Below are positions 15,873-26,618 of a DNA stretch of 50,040 bases, piece after piece. Both the position numbers and the translations under genes were made by a program. The stretch comes from an uncultured Prevotellaceae bacterium. GTDB lineage: Bacteria > Bacteroidota > Bacteroidia > Bacteroidales > Muribaculaceae. The stretch is from the NCBI GenBank assembly GCA_900318535.1, contig ONKU01000025.1:1-50040 (forward strand), in the 5' to 3' direction. The first letter of the stretch is position 1. Every line of letters begins with the position of its first letter. The notes below the pieces were generated by a model. The model ran no database searches. It was not told where the DNA came from and saw only the letters and a list, made by a program, of their open reading frames with translations.

Positions 15873-16030
15873 TGCCTTGATGCTCAATTTTTTCGCTATG
15901 TAGAGACGCAAAATCTTGCGTCTCTAGGGTTTGGCAGATGGTGATGTTTGCGATTCGAGACGCAAGATTTTGCGTCTCTACTTGCTATCTGGTAGCCAAC
16001 TCACTGAGAACTAGAATAGATTTTCATCTA
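15873..16030. repeat. Family B element with two opposed 25-bp arms
   Basis: Bases 15900-15924 (GTAGAGACGCAAAATCTTGC then GTCTC) are exactly reverse-complementary to 15957-15981. Each arm is itself nearly palindromic. Flanking sequence (CGCTATGTAGAG before and CTAACTC-like sequence after) also matches the copy at 31681-31838, so the repeated unit is about 155 bp. The rest of the 15731-16235 gap holds only the gene B terminator and the pyrG promoter. Confidence 0.75.
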
Positions 16031-16046
16031 ACTCATTTTAAAATGA

Positions 16047-17855
<1,809 letters not shown>

Positions 17856-17998
17856 CCTCACGCTAAGCCGCCAAGGCGCTAAGTTTTATAAGTTGCTGAC
17901 GCGGCGGCGTGAAGATGATAAAAAGTACAGATAGAACCTACTGTAGAAACAAATAAAACATTATAAAAAACTTAGCGGCTTCGCGTCTTAGCGTGGAG
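17856..17998. repeat. Family A palindromic repeat between pyrG and yidC
   Basis: The left arm CCTCACGCTAAGCCGCCAAG begins at the base after the pyrG stop. The right arm (ACTTAGCGGCTTCGCGTCTT then AGCGTGGAG) ends 22 bases before yidC. The arms can pair, with a loop of about 80 bases. Lying inside a probable two-gene transcript, it could modulate readthrough or mRNA decay. Confidence 0.7.
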
Positions 17999-18020
17999 CC
18001 CAGAGTCAGAGAAAGTACTA

Positions 18021-20117
18021 ATGGACAAAAACACTTTGATTGGAATGTTGCTGATGGGCGTCGTGATCTTCGGATTCATGTGGCTCAATCAGCCCAGTGA
18101 GGCCGAAATGGCCGAGCGTCAGCGACAGATCGACTCCATTGCCGCCGTGCAGCGCGCCAACGACCGCGCCGCTGCCGTTACCGGCAATGTCGATACCCTG
18201 AGCAACGACGACCTGAGTCTGCTCACCGGCGTGTTGCAGAACCTGCCCGCCGATCACGCTACGATTAACAACGAGGGCGTGATCCTGTCACTCAAGGACG
18301 GCAAGATCGACGGCACCATCACCGTGGCCGACACCACCGTCACCTGGGACGAGGTCATCGCATCGACAAGTAAGAATCCTGCTGCCCACAATCTGGCCGT
18401 GCAGGCCGTGCAGCGCGCACTCGACGTGTATGCCAAGAACGGCTCCTTTGCCGCTTCGTTGACGGGCACCGAGGAGCTGGTCACCCTCGAGAACGACTCC
18501 TTGAAGGTTGAGCTCAGCACCAAGGGCGGCATCATCGCCCGCGCGACGCTGAAGGGCTACAAGACCTACAAGTCGCCGCAGCTCGTGCTGTTTGACAAGG
18601 GTGACAACGACTACAGCTTCACCCTGAGCAACAACACGCAGCGCTTCGAGACCAAGAACTTCTATTTCACGCCGCAAAAGCTCAACGACAGCACTGTGGT
18701 GATGAACCTGCAGCTCGACGGCGGCGCACAGTGGGGACTGAAGTACACCCTCGTGCCCGGCAGCTACATGGTGCGCATGGAGATGGTGCAGCAGCACATG
18801 TCGCGCATCATCCCGCTGAACATCAACCTCATCGACCTGGACTGGCACCAGAAGATCTCGCGTCATGAGTTCGGCAAGCAGTTCGAGGAGCGCAACAGCG
18901 GCATCTACTACAAGTTTGCCGGTAAGGGTGGGGACGTGAAATATACCCGCGAGAGCGGCAACGACGAGAAGGAAGTGAAGGAGAAACTGAAATGGGTGAG
19001 TGCCAAGAACCAGTTCTTCTCCACCGTCCTGATTGCCGACAGCGTCATGAGCACCGCCAAGCTGGCCAGTGCCGACACCAAGGACACGCCCGACTACGAA
19101 GACTATCTCAAGGACATCAACGTGCACACGATGATTCCTTACTCGAGCGACCAGGCCATGCCCGCCTCGTTCTACTTCTACATGGGCCCGAACCGCTACC
19201 ACATGCTCTCGAGCTACGACAAGTTCTCGCCCAAAGAGGACCTGAAGCTGACCCACCTGATCCCGCTGGGCTGGAAACTCTTCCGCTGGATCAACACGGG
19301 CATCATCATCCCCGTGTTTGACTGGCTGGGCAAGTTCATGACCAACTACGGTCTCATCATCCTGGTGCTGACCATCATCCTCAAGATTGTGCTCTCGCCC
19401 TTGACCTACAAGACCTATATCTCACAGGCCAAGATGCGTTTCCTGGCTCCCGACATCGCCAAGATCAACGAGAAGTATCCCAATCAGGAGGACGCCATCA
19501 AAAAGCAGCAAAAGACCATGGAGCTGTACCGCCTTGCCGGTGCCAACCCGATGGGCGGCTGCCTGCCCATGCTGCTGCAGATGCCCATCCTGATTGCGAT
19601 GTTCACCTTCTTCCCCTCCAGTATCGAGCTGCGTGGCCAGTCCTTCCTGTGGGCCAATGACTTGAGCGCTCCCGACAAGATTGTGGAGTGGCCAACCCAC
19701 ATCCCGTTCATCTCGAGCACCTTTGGCAACCACATCAGCCTGTTCTGCCTGTTGATGACCGTGACCAACATCCTCTACACCTACATCACCACCAAGTCCC
19801 AGGCCCAGTCTCAGTCGATGCCCGGCATGAAGGCGATGATGTATATGATGCCGTTGATGTTCCTCGTGTTCTTCAACAACTACGCGTCGGGCCTTAGCTA
19901 TTACTACTTCATCTCGCTGTTGATCACCATCCTGCAGACCTACAGCTGCCGCCTGTTCATCACCGAGGACAAGGTGCGCGCCACCATGGCCGCAAACGCC
20001 GCCAAGCCCAAGAAGAAATCCAAATGGCTCGAGCGCATGGAACAAGCACAAAAAATGCAGCAACAGCAGCAACGCCAGCGCGCCAATGCTGGCAGCGCCA
20101 ATAAGCGCCGCCGTTAA
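18021..20117 (+). CDS. yidC: Membrane protein insertase YidC/Oxa1
   Basis: The 698-aa protein has the N-terminal transmembrane helix (LIGMLLMGVVIFGFMWLNQP), then a large periplasmic domain (about 30-420). The conserved Oxa1 core of about five helices (about 430-650) includes LSPLTYKTYISQAKMRFLAP and NPMGGCLPMLLQMPILIAMF. The C-terminus is basic and Gln-rich, as expected for ribosome contact. It inserts proteins into the inner membrane with or without Sec. It is somewhat longer than many Bacteroidales homologues, mainly in the periplasmic N-terminal part. No own promoter is visible, so it is likely co-transcribed with pyrG. Confidence 0.96.
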   Translation: MDKNTLIGMLLMGVVIFGFMWLNQPSEAEMAERQRQIDSIAAVQRANDRAAAVTGNVDTLSNDDLSLLTGVLQNLPADHATINNEGVILSLKDGKIDGTITVADTTVTWDEVIASTSKNPAAHNLAVQAVQRALDVYAKNGSFAASLTGTEELVTLENDSLKVELSTKGGIIARATLKGYKTYKSPQLVLFDKGDNDYSFTLSNNTQRFETKNFYFTPQKLNDSTVVMNLQLDGGAQWGLKYTLVPGSYMVRMEMVQQHMSRIIPLNINLIDLDWHQKISRHEFGKQFEERNSGIYYKFAGKGGDVKYTRESGNDEKEVKEKLKWVSAKNQFFSTVLIADSVMSTAKLASADTKDTPDYEDYLKDINVHTMIPYSSDQAMPASFYFYMGPNRYHMLSSYDKFSPKEDLKLTHLIPLGWKLFRWINTGIIIPVFDWLGKFMTNYGLIILVLTIILKIVLSPLTYKTYISQAKMRFLAPDIAKINEKYPNQEDAIKKQQKTMELYRLAGANPMGGCLPMLLQMPILIAMFTFFPSSIELRGQSFLWANDLSAPDKIVEWPTHIPFISSTFGNHISLFCLLMTVTNILYTYITTKSQAQSQSMPGMKAMMYMMPLMFLVFFNNYASGLSYYYFISLLITILQTYSCRLFITEDKVRATMAANAAKPKKKSKWLERMEQAQKMQQQQQRQRANAGSANKRRR

Positions 20118-20150
20118 GCCAACCTTTCTCGTCAGGCGGCCGGAGTATTG

Positions 20151-20165
20151 CAAGCCACCGGCTTG
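20151..20165. promoter_or_regulatory. Short dyad between yidC and the sigma-54 promoter
   Basis: CAAGCC-ACC-GGCTTG forms a 6-bp stem or dyad some 60 bases upstream of the -24 element. It could be a weak terminator for yidC or an activator site. Confidence 0.3.
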
Positions 20166-20220
20166 TAAATCCCCCACAGGGCGATAAAATGGCTTAGCAA
20201 GGAAAACCAGAGAAGAGAAA

Positions 20221-20237
20221 TTGGTACGGTTCTTGCA
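20221..20237 (+). promoter_or_regulatory. Sigma-54-type (-24/-12) promoter
   Basis: TTGGTACGGTTCTTGCA has GG and GC exactly 10 bases apart and differs from the consensus TTGGCACG-N4-TTGCA at one position. Transcription would start near 20248 and reach the ATG at 20306. No TAnnTTTG element is seen in this gap. Confidence 0.6.
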
Positions 20238-20305
20238 ACTTTTTGGGGGTGTCACACGTCTAACAGACGAATAGACACATTATAACAACTAAAAACGATA
20301 AGACT

Positions 20306-20740
20306 ATGTATATCCACAATTGTCCCGAGTGCGGAAAGCAGTACAGCACTCAAGAGAAAGTGAACCGTGTGAAGTGCCCCTATTGCGGCGCTGAAACCAA
20401 TGTATCCTACAGTGACCAGCAGCAGACCCAGTGGCAGCAGTTTGGTCAGCAGGCCGCTTCGACCGTCGACGACGTCTTCAGCAACGGAACGTCGGGCAAG
20501 AGCCGCGGTGTTGCCGGATTGCTCGCCCTGTTCTTGGGCAGCGTGGGTCTGCACTACTTCTACTTGGGCAAGACCAGCGCCGGCGTCCTTTTCCTGGTTG
20601 CCACACTGTTGTCTTGCGGCATCCTGGGAATTGTGACAGAAATCGTCTCAATCATTCAGGGCGTGCTGTTCTTCACATCGACCCAGGAAGAATTTGAGCG
20701 CAAATGGGTGTACTCGCCCAGCAACTTCCCGTTGTTCTAA
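20306..20740 (+). CDS. Zinc-ribbon TM2-domain membrane protein
   Basis: The 144-aa protein begins with a zinc ribbon (CPECGKQY and CPYCGAE, four Cys). A Gln-rich linker and then a TM2 domain follow: KSRGVAGLLALFLGSVGLHY and FYLGKTSAGVLFL, two transmembrane helices. TM2 proteins of bacteria are small membrane proteins of uncertain role. The first gene behind the sigma-54-type promoter, it is followed 14 bases later by the GH25 gene, so the two are likely one transcript. Confidence 0.85.
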   Translation: MYIHNCPECGKQYSTQEKVNRVKCPYCGAETNVSYSDQQQTQWQQFGQQAASTVDDVFSNGTSGKSRGVAGLLALFLGSVGLHYFYLGKTSAGVLFLVATLLSCGILGIVTEIVSIIQGVLFFTSTQEEFERKWVYSPSNFPLF

Positions 20741-20754
20741 CACATTGACTGCCT

Positions 20755-21516
20755 ATGGGTAGACGCCAGGTGCCTACACGACCCGATTACATCAAGTGGC
20801 TGCTTCTCGCAGGAGCGGCAGCACTTGTTGTGTTTATGGGTTGGTATGTGCTGCGGCAATATATCCTGCCTCATTCGGTCAATGTGGACCGCTATCGCTA
20901 CCCGATAGCCGGCATCGATGTGTCGAAGCACAACGGCGACATCGACTTCAACCAGGTGCGTGACGATGACTACCAGTTCGTCTATATCAAGGCCAGCGAG
21001 GGAATGACCTACAAGGACGATGCCTTTGACCGCAACTACCGCGCCGCGCGCAAGGCCGGCCTCAAGGTGGGCGCCTACCACTTCTTCCGCAAGAACCGCA
21101 CCGGCGAGGAACAGGCCAGCAATTTGCTGAGCGCCATCCGCGGCAAGGAACTTGACTTACCGCTGGTCATCGACCTGGAGGATGATTGGGGTAATGGCGC
21201 CGGAGTCAGCCGCCAAGAAGCCCTCGAACGTGTCATGGACATGATTGAGGTCCTCAACGGCAAGGGTTACCAGGTCATGATTTATACCAATCTGGACGGC
21301 TACAACAAGTACTACAAGGACATGCTGGGCGACCACGACCTGTGGTTGTGCTCGTTCAACAGTCCCGACCTGCTGACGTCGTTGCCGCATTGTTTCCAGC
21401 AGTTCAGCCACGAGGGCAGCGTTCGCGGCATCGAGGGCAAAGTGGACCTGAACGTGTTCCGCGGTTCCCGTGGCGAGTGGGAAAGCTATCTTGACGACGT
21501 CAAGCATCCCGACTAA
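20755..21516 (+). CDS. Membrane-anchored GH25 lysozyme-like muramidase
   Basis: The 253-aa protein has one N-terminal transmembrane anchor (about 14-36) and then a GH25 barrel. Visible landmarks are AGIDVSKHNGDIDFNQV (catalytic-region Asp), FVYIKASEG, GAYHFFRKN and LVIDLEDDW with the D-x-E pair. GH25 enzymes cut the MurNAc-GlcNAc bond of peptidoglycan. Facing the periplasm, it would act on the cell's own wall rather than on prey or phage. No holin or phage gene is near. Confidence 0.88.
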   Translation: MGRRQVPTRPDYIKWLLLAGAAALVVFMGWYVLRQYILPHSVNVDRYRYPIAGIDVSKHNGDIDFNQVRDDDYQFVYIKASEGMTYKDDAFDRNYRAARKAGLKVGAYHFFRKNRTGEEQASNLLSAIRGKELDLPLVIDLEDDWGNGAGVSRQEALERVMDMIEVLNGKGYQVMIYTNLDGYNKYYKDMLGDHDLWLCSFNSPDLLTSLPHCFQQFSHEGSVRGIEGKVDLNVFRGSRGEWESYLDDVKHPD

Positions 21517-21553
21517 TAAGATTCCTATATAATATATATAATGTGTCTCCACA

Positions 21554-22171
21554 ATGAAGAACAGATTCAACCCCATAGCACTAATGCTTGCCCTGTTGCT
21601 GATGATAGCGGCGGGGACAATGGACGCTGGCGCGACGGTCTACAACTGGAGCCGCTATGACCTCTCGTTTGAGACCCCCGACAATGGTTTTGTCACCTTC
21701 AACAGCTCCACACGCTTCGAAATCCAGTGGGAGGACATGGTCATGACCGTGCAGCTCTATAGCAAGGACCAGGGCGACGAAAAGAAGATGCTTACCGAAA
21801 ATCTGCAACGCAAAGCGCTGGGATACAGCATGTATGACCTGCATGACGGCAAACTGAAGGTCAAGGGTTTCAAGAAGACCTACAGCATCGACGGCACCAT
21901 GCCTGATGGCTCGAGGGCCATTATCGCCGACCTTGTCTCCAAGCATCAGAACCTCATCGTCGAGGTTACGGTCAATTATCTGTACGGCAATCGCGAAATC
22001 GTCGAGGATATGATCAAAAGCTTTGCCGAGAACAAGAACCAACAACCCAACCACGAGCATAAGCGCCAAAAGGTGCAACCCCGCCACAAGGCTAAAAAGC
22101 AGCAGTCCAAGGAGCAACAGCAGGAGACGCCCCGTCGCCCCGCCAAGAAGGAAAAACTCTATGACGCCTGA
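21554..22171 (+). CDS. Exported hypothetical protein with basic tail
   Basis: The 205-aa protein has a signal peptide (to about residue 27, MDAGA) and a beta-rich domain of about 130 residues (WSRYDLSFETPDNGFVTFNS, YSIDGTMPDGSRAIIADLV). A very Lys/Gln/Arg-rich tail (about 160-205) follows. The folded part looks like the small periplasmic domains that bind or scaffold other envelope proteins, but no family is recognised. The basic tail could touch acidic polymers or membranes. It follows GH25 by 37 bases and shares its orientation. Confidence 0.65.
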   Translation: MKNRFNPIALMLALLLMIAAGTMDAGATVYNWSRYDLSFETPDNGFVTFNSSTRFEIQWEDMVMTVQLYSKDQGDEKKMLTENLQRKALGYSMYDLHDGKLKVKGFKKTYSIDGTMPDGSRAIIADLVSKHQNLIVEVTVNYLYGNREIVEDMIKSFAENKNQQPNHEHKRQKVQPRHKAKKQQSKEQQQETPRRPAKKEKLYDA

Positions 22172-22220
22172 CGGGAATGCCCGATACCGTTTGTTTGACC
22201 TGACAAAAACATAAAACCCG

Positions 22221-23474
22221 ATGAAAATGAGAAAAATGACATTACTGAAGAATTGTTTGGCCCTCGCTGCGATGTTGGCGATGGGACTGAACGCTGCAGC
22301 ACAGGCCGAGGATCCTGTGGTAGAGCCCGATATGCTCTATGTACCGCTGGTGTATGATAACGATGCCCATCAGCCGGCTAACGGACATGCGTTGAATGGG
22401 CAAAATAATGGCCTTTACCGTTTGGATGCCGGTGACGAGTGGCTGCAGCAGGCAATAGCAGGCTCGGACCGTACCCACCTTGCACGCCAGCGTGCAATGA
22501 TCGCCAATCCGCAGTTGGTGGCCTATAATGCCGGCCGTCTGCCCGAGGCGCCCCCCGAGGGAGTCATCCCCGGTGATCCGCATAAGGCCATGCTCACTAT
22601 CGCTCCCGCACAAGTCGTTGTCGAGAACGTTACCCCGCCCGAGGCTCCTGCAGTCCCGTTGCACAACTGGCTGCATGTGTTCAATGCCTCGCTGCAGTTC
22701 ACCCAGGCCTACATCAGCGGCAACTGGTACCAGGGCGGCGAGAACAACCTGGCGTTGCTGGGTAGTGTCAATTGGAACTGCAACCTGAATACCGACGTAC
22801 ACCCCAACTGGTTGTTCAACAACGCCTTGTCCTATAAATTGGGTATCGCAACCACTCATGGCGACAGCATCCGCAAGTACATGATCAACGAGGATAACTT
22901 CCTGTTCACCTCGCAGTTGGGTTACAAGGCCGTCAAGAACTGGTACTACAGTGCCATGCTGCAGTTCACCACGCAGTTCCTCAACAACTACAAGGTCAAC
23001 ACCAGGGACATGACTGCGGCATTTCTCTCTCCGGCCGAGCTGAATATCGGTCTTGGTATGACCTACAACTACAAGAAGGCCGATGACCGCATGTTCACCC
23101 TGGCCATCGCCCCCATTTCCTATAACCTGAAGTATTGCCGCAATATCACCGATATCAACCCAACGCGTTTCGGCATCGATGCGGGCAAGCACTGCAAGAG
23201 CACCGTCGGTAGCAATTTCGAAGCCAAGTGGCTGTGGCGTTTCACTCCCAATGTGATGTTCACTTCCAGGCTCTACATGTTCACCAACTATGAGTATGTG
23301 CAGGGCGACTGGGAGAACACCCTCGACTTGTCCATCGGCAAGTACCTGACCACGCAGCTCTACACCCACCTGCGCTTTGACCGCTCCCGTACCCGCGACG
23401 ATGACTGGAACTACTGGCAGTTCAAGGAGATTCTCAGCCTTGGCGTCGTTTACCGCTTTGCCACAGTCAATTAA
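22221..23474 (+). CDS. DUF3078 outer-membrane-type protein
   Basis: The 417-aa protein has a signal peptide (to about residue 29) and a Pro-rich mature N-terminus. From about residue 145 it shows the features of DUF3078: HVFNASLQFTQAYISGNWYQ, GGENNLALLGSVNWNCN and DNFLFTSQLGYKAVKNWYYS. The C-terminus ends LSLGVVYRF, a barrel-type end. DUF3078 proteins are Bacteroidota barrels of unknown function. It sits in a run of envelope genes, 50 bases after the basic-tail protein and 9 bases before the next gene. Confidence 0.85.
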   Translation: MKMRKMTLLKNCLALAAMLAMGLNAAAQAEDPVVEPDMLYVPLVYDNDAHQPANGHALNGQNNGLYRLDAGDEWLQQAIAGSDRTHLARQRAMIANPQLVAYNAGRLPEAPPEGVIPGDPHKAMLTIAPAQVVVENVTPPEAPAVPLHNWLHVFNASLQFTQAYISGNWYQGGENNLALLGSVNWNCNLNTDVHPNWLFNNALSYKLGIATTHGDSIRKYMINEDNFLFTSQLGYKAVKNWYYSAMLQFTTQFLNNYKVNTRDMTAAFLSPAELNIGLGMTYNYKKADDRMFTLAIAPISYNLKYCRNITDINPTRFGIDAGKHCKSTVGSNFEAKWLWRFTPNVMFTSRLYMFTNYEYVQGDWENTLDLSIGKYLTTQLYTHLRFDRSRTRDDDWNYWQFKEILSLGVVYRFATVN

Positions 23475-23483
23475 AGGATAACC

Positions 23484-24077
23484 ATGCGTCGAGTCGTGCT
23501 CCTTTGCCTGCTTTTTGCCCTGCTGCCCATGGTAGCGGTGGCGGGCAATGGTGTGCCCAAGCGCTCGGTAGTGCTGCACGGCTTGGATGTGGACTCGATG
23601 CGTGTGCGGCTCGATGAGACCGACATGCAGCCCCTGGAGGGCATCTGGTATTACCCCAACGAGGAGATGACCTTGGGCATTGAGCGCTACAAGGGGCCGC
23701 ACAACATCGGCTACCGCATCATCTTGCTCGACTCGCCCGACATCAACGTCATGCCGGGAACGGTCATCGGCTATATCGCCGGCAGTGCGGTGGACAACAA
23801 GTACCAGCTGTGGCTCTACAGCCAGCGCGACAAGGTGACGTTGATCAAGCCGCTGGAATGTGTGGCGACACTCGACAAGACGGCGACGACATTCACCTTC
23901 GACCCGCCGCGCTGGAAGGTCAAGGTGCGCGTCAACATCGCCCGATTCCTGCCCACGCTTTTCAATGGCGTGAGCGTCATTCCCGAGCGGACGGGGGAGA
24001 GATTGCCCGTCGGTTTCCGCAAGATTTATCCCGAGGGTGGCGACGGAGCGCCGTTTAACCGCATTCGTTACCTGTGA
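23484..24077 (+). CDS. Exported hypothetical protein
   Basis: The 197-aa protein has a signal peptide (to about residue 20, VAVAG). A mixed domain follows with EGIWYYPNEEMTLGIERYK, TVIGYIAGSAVDNKYQLWLY and KPLECVATLDKTATTFTFD. The pattern, a beta sandwich reading out a threshold-like description of a cost, resembles small lipocalin-like or Bacteroidales proteins of unknown role; no family is assigned. Its stop overlaps the next ATG by one base, so the two are translationally coupled. Confidence 0.65.
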   Translation: MRRVVLLCLLFALLPMVAVAGNGVPKRSVVLHGLDVDSMRVRLDETDMQPLEGIWYYPNEEMTLGIERYKGPHNIGYRIILLDSPDINVMPGTVIGYIAGSAVDNKYQLWLYSQRDKVTLIKPLECVATLDKTATTFTFDPPRWKVKVRVNIARFLPTLFNGVSVIPERTGERLPVGFRKIYPEGGDGAPFNRIRYL

Positions 24078-24592
24078 TGAGACGTGGAAATAAACATATT
24101 TTAACTCTTCCGACCCTCCTGTTTCTGGCGGTGTCGTTGCTGTGTGTCAATACGTTAGATGCCCGCACACGCACCACGCGCAAGAACCTGCAGTCGCTCG
24201 AAGTGCCTGTCGCCGTGATGGACGCAGCCGACGGCCTGCTGCCCGATAGCCTGGACACGGACATCGACCCAAACGCCGTGACGCTCAAGGGCTACAGCAA
24301 GCGTGCCAGCGACAGCAAGGAGTCGTTCTTCATCACCAACAACACCAAGCATCGCATGAGTGCCGTCAGGCTGCTGTTGCGTTATACGACCATGAGCGGC
24401 GAGATGCTCACTCAGCGCACGGTTACTGTGCCCGTCAGCCTCAAGCCTGGTGAAACCAAGCTGGTCAGTGTCAAGACGTTCGACGTGCAGCGGCTGTTCT
24501 ATTACTATGCCGGTCCCAAGCCGCGTAAGCAGGCCACGCCCTTCAAGGTGGCGTTCCGTTTGACAGGCTATGACATACCGGTGGGCAACTAA
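24077..24592 (+). CDS. Exported FxLYD-like hypothetical protein
   Basis: The 171-aa protein has an N-terminal signal or anchor (about 8-28) and a C-terminal beta domain. Its segments ESFFITNNTKHRMSAVRLLL and VTVPVSLKPGETKLVSVKTF resemble FxLYD or transglutaminase-adjacent Ig-like modules. I start it at the ATG at 24077, which overlaps the preceding stop; a GTG at 24074 is also possible. Role unknown. Confidence 0.62.
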   Translation: MRRGNKHILTLPTLLFLAVSLLCVNTLDARTRTTRKNLQSLEVPVAVMDAADGLLPDSLDTDIDPNAVTLKGYSKRASDSKESFFITNNTKHRMSAVRLLLRYTTMSGEMLTQRTVTVPVSLKPGETKLVSVKTFDVQRLFYYYAGPKPRKQATPFKVAFRLTGYDIPVGN

Positions 24593-24641
24593 AGAAAAAT
24601 CATTGAACATTCACTATATTCAACAATCAAACAAACGAAAA

Positions 24642-26342
24642 ATGAAACATCTGTCAATTAAATTGTTATCGGTCGCTCTGCTGGCTCTTGCCGGCTGGAC
24701 TGCTGCCGATGCTTGCACCAACCTGCTGGTGGGTAAGAATGCCAGTGTCGATGGCTCGACCATCATCACCTATGCCGCCGACAGCCACACTTTGTTCGGC
24801 GACTTGCAGTACCTGCCTGCTGCCGATCATCCCGCTGGCGCGATGCGCAAGATCGTGGACTGGGACAGCGGCAAGCCTATGGGCGAGATTCCTGAGGTGG
24901 CTCATACCTATGCCGTCGTGGGCAACATGAACGAGCATCAGGTGACTATTGCCGAGAGCACTTGGGGTGGACGCGAGGAACTTTGGGATCTCAACGGCAA
25001 GTCCATCATTGACTACGGTAGCCTGATGTACATCGCCTTGCAGCGTTCCAAGACTGCACGCGAGGCCATCAAGGTGATGACTGACCTGGTGGCAAAGTAC
25101 GGTTATGCCAGCGAGGGTGAGTCGTTCTCGATCGGTGATCCCAACGAGATCTGGATCATGGACATGATTGGCAAGGGTCCCGATGAACTCGGCGCCGTTT
25201 GGGTGGCTATCCGCATTCCTGACGACTGCATCGCCGGCCACGCCAACAATCCCCGCATCTGGAAGTTCAACATGAAGGACAAGAAGAACGTCATGTACAG
25301 CAAGGACGTTATCTCGTTTGCCAAGAAGAAAGGCCTCTACAGCGGCAAGGATGCCGACTTTGCCTTCGCGCCCGTTTACCAGAAGTTTGACGCTGGTGCC
25401 CTGCGCGGCTGCGATGCCCGCGTGTGGAGCTATTTCAACCGTTTCCACAAGGGCATGGACGCCTACCTGCCCTTCATCTATGGCAAGACCAACGCTGATG
25501 CCGATGTGATGCCTCTTTACGTGAAGCCCGACCGCAAAATCAGCGTGCGCGACATACAGAATATGATGCGTGACCACTTCGAGGGCACCCCGTTTGACAT
25601 GACCGTGGATCCCGGTGCAACGACCGCCTATGGCGTGCCTTACCGCTGGCGTCCCATGGACTTTGAGGTGGATGGCGTGAAATATAGCCAGGAGCGTGCC
25701 ATCGCCACCCAGCAGACTGGTTGGGTGTTCGCTGCACAGATGCGTTCGTGGCTGCCCGACGAGGTGGGCGGCTGCTTCTGGTTCGGTGTCGATGATGCCA
25801 ACACGGCAGTGTTTGTGCCCATGTACTGCAGCATCACTCAGGTGCCCGAGAGCTACCGCCAGGGCAAGGCCGACATGTACACGCTGGATTGGGAGTGCGC
25901 CTTCTGGGTCAACAACTGGGTGGCCAATCAGGCCTATCACCGTTATTCTCAGATGATTGGCGACATCCGCAAGGTGCAGGGCGCCATCGAGGACAACTTC
26001 GCCAAGCAGCAGTCTGTCATCGAGGCCGAGGCTACCTCGCTGCTCACCACCGACCGTGACGCCGCCATCCGCCTGCTGACCAACTATTCGGTCAATGCCG
26101 GCCAGGATGCTACCGCACGTTACAAGAAGCTGGGCGAGTACCTCTTTGTCAAGTACCTCGACGGTAACATCAAGAAAGAGGAAAACGGCAAGTTCAAGCG
26201 CAACGAGCACGGTACGCCTGCTTCGCCAACGTTTGCCGGTTATACCCAGGAGTACTATGACATGCTCATCAAGGGCCCCAACGGCGGTGACCGCTTGAAA
26301 GTTGAGGAACCTGTATGGCTGGACGCTAAAGACAAGAACTAA
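24642..26342 (+). CDS. C69-family dipeptidase (PepD-like Ntn hydrolase)
   Basis: The 566-aa protein has a signal peptide ending TAADA, directly before Cys 25, which becomes the N-terminal nucleophile (CTNLLVGKNASVDGSTIITY). The rest follows peptidase C69: VVGNMNEHQVTIAESTWGGR, ARVWSYFNRFHK-type segments and a C-terminal helical region. These enzymes cut dipeptides in the periplasm to feed amino acid uptake. I start at MKHLS, since the longer frame to 24570 overlaps the previous gene. The terminator at 26367 marks the end of the run of genes. Confidence 0.9.
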   Translation: MKHLSIKLLSVALLALAGWTAADACTNLLVGKNASVDGSTIITYAADSHTLFGDLQYLPAADHPAGAMRKIVDWDSGKPMGEIPEVAHTYAVVGNMNEHQVTIAESTWGGREELWDLNGKSIIDYGSLMYIALQRSKTAREAIKVMTDLVAKYGYASEGESFSIGDPNEIWIMDMIGKGPDELGAVWVAIRIPDDCIAGHANNPRIWKFNMKDKKNVMYSKDVISFAKKKGLYSGKDADFAFAPVYQKFDAGALRGCDARVWSYFNRFHKGMDAYLPFIYGKTNADADVMPLYVKPDRKISVRDIQNMMRDHFEGTPFDMTVDPGATTAYGVPYRWRPMDFEVDGVKYSQERAIATQQTGWVFAAQMRSWLPDEVGGCFWFGVDDANTAVFVPMYCSITQVPESYRQGKADMYTLDWECAFWVNNWVANQAYHRYSQMIGDIRKVQGAIEDNFAKQQSVIEAEATSLLTTDRDAAIRLLTNYSVNAGQDATARYKKLGEYLFVKYLDGNIKKEENGKFKRNEHGTPASPTFAGYTQEYYDMLIKGPNGGDRLKVEEPVWLDAKDKN

Positions 26343-26366
26343 AGTTTAAATCCATAGGACTAAAAA

Positions 26367-26393
26367 GCCGCATCGATATCACATCGGTGCGGC
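26367..26393 (+). terminator. Terminator after the C69 dipeptidase
   Basis: GCCGCATCGAT pairs with ATCGGTGCGGC (one G-U pair) around a 5-base loop; a weak AATTTAT tract follows. The rest of the gap up to 26585 shows nothing. Confidence 0.65.
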
Positions 26394-26585
26394 AATTTAT
26401 CTGTTTACTTACTAATAGTGTTCTAACTATGGTTTAATCAACTAATAACTTATTCACTTTTTCACAATGCAAAATTACTGCTGCCGCAATGGTTGCACAA
26501 TCGCTAAAATCGGTCATATTCCCGCATTTTCATCATCATAATGGGGGATTTTGCCCAAAAACTTGGCAGATAAGTGGATTATTGC

Positions 26586-26593
26586 TAACTTTG
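26586..26593 (+). promoter_or_regulatory. -7 element of the TraB/GumN gene
   Basis: TAACTTTG, 25 bases upstream of the ATG at 26619. Confidence 0.6.
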
Positions 26594-26618
26594 TTCACAC
26601 AATTGGAACATAAAATCA

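Noticed and set aside
22242-23702. 486-aa minus-strand frame opposite DUF3078
   Set aside because: It spans two plus-strand genes with good starts and overlaps; no motifs.
24666-26210. 514-aa minus-strand frame opposite the C69 dipeptidase
   Set aside because: Antisense shadow without any recognisable domain.
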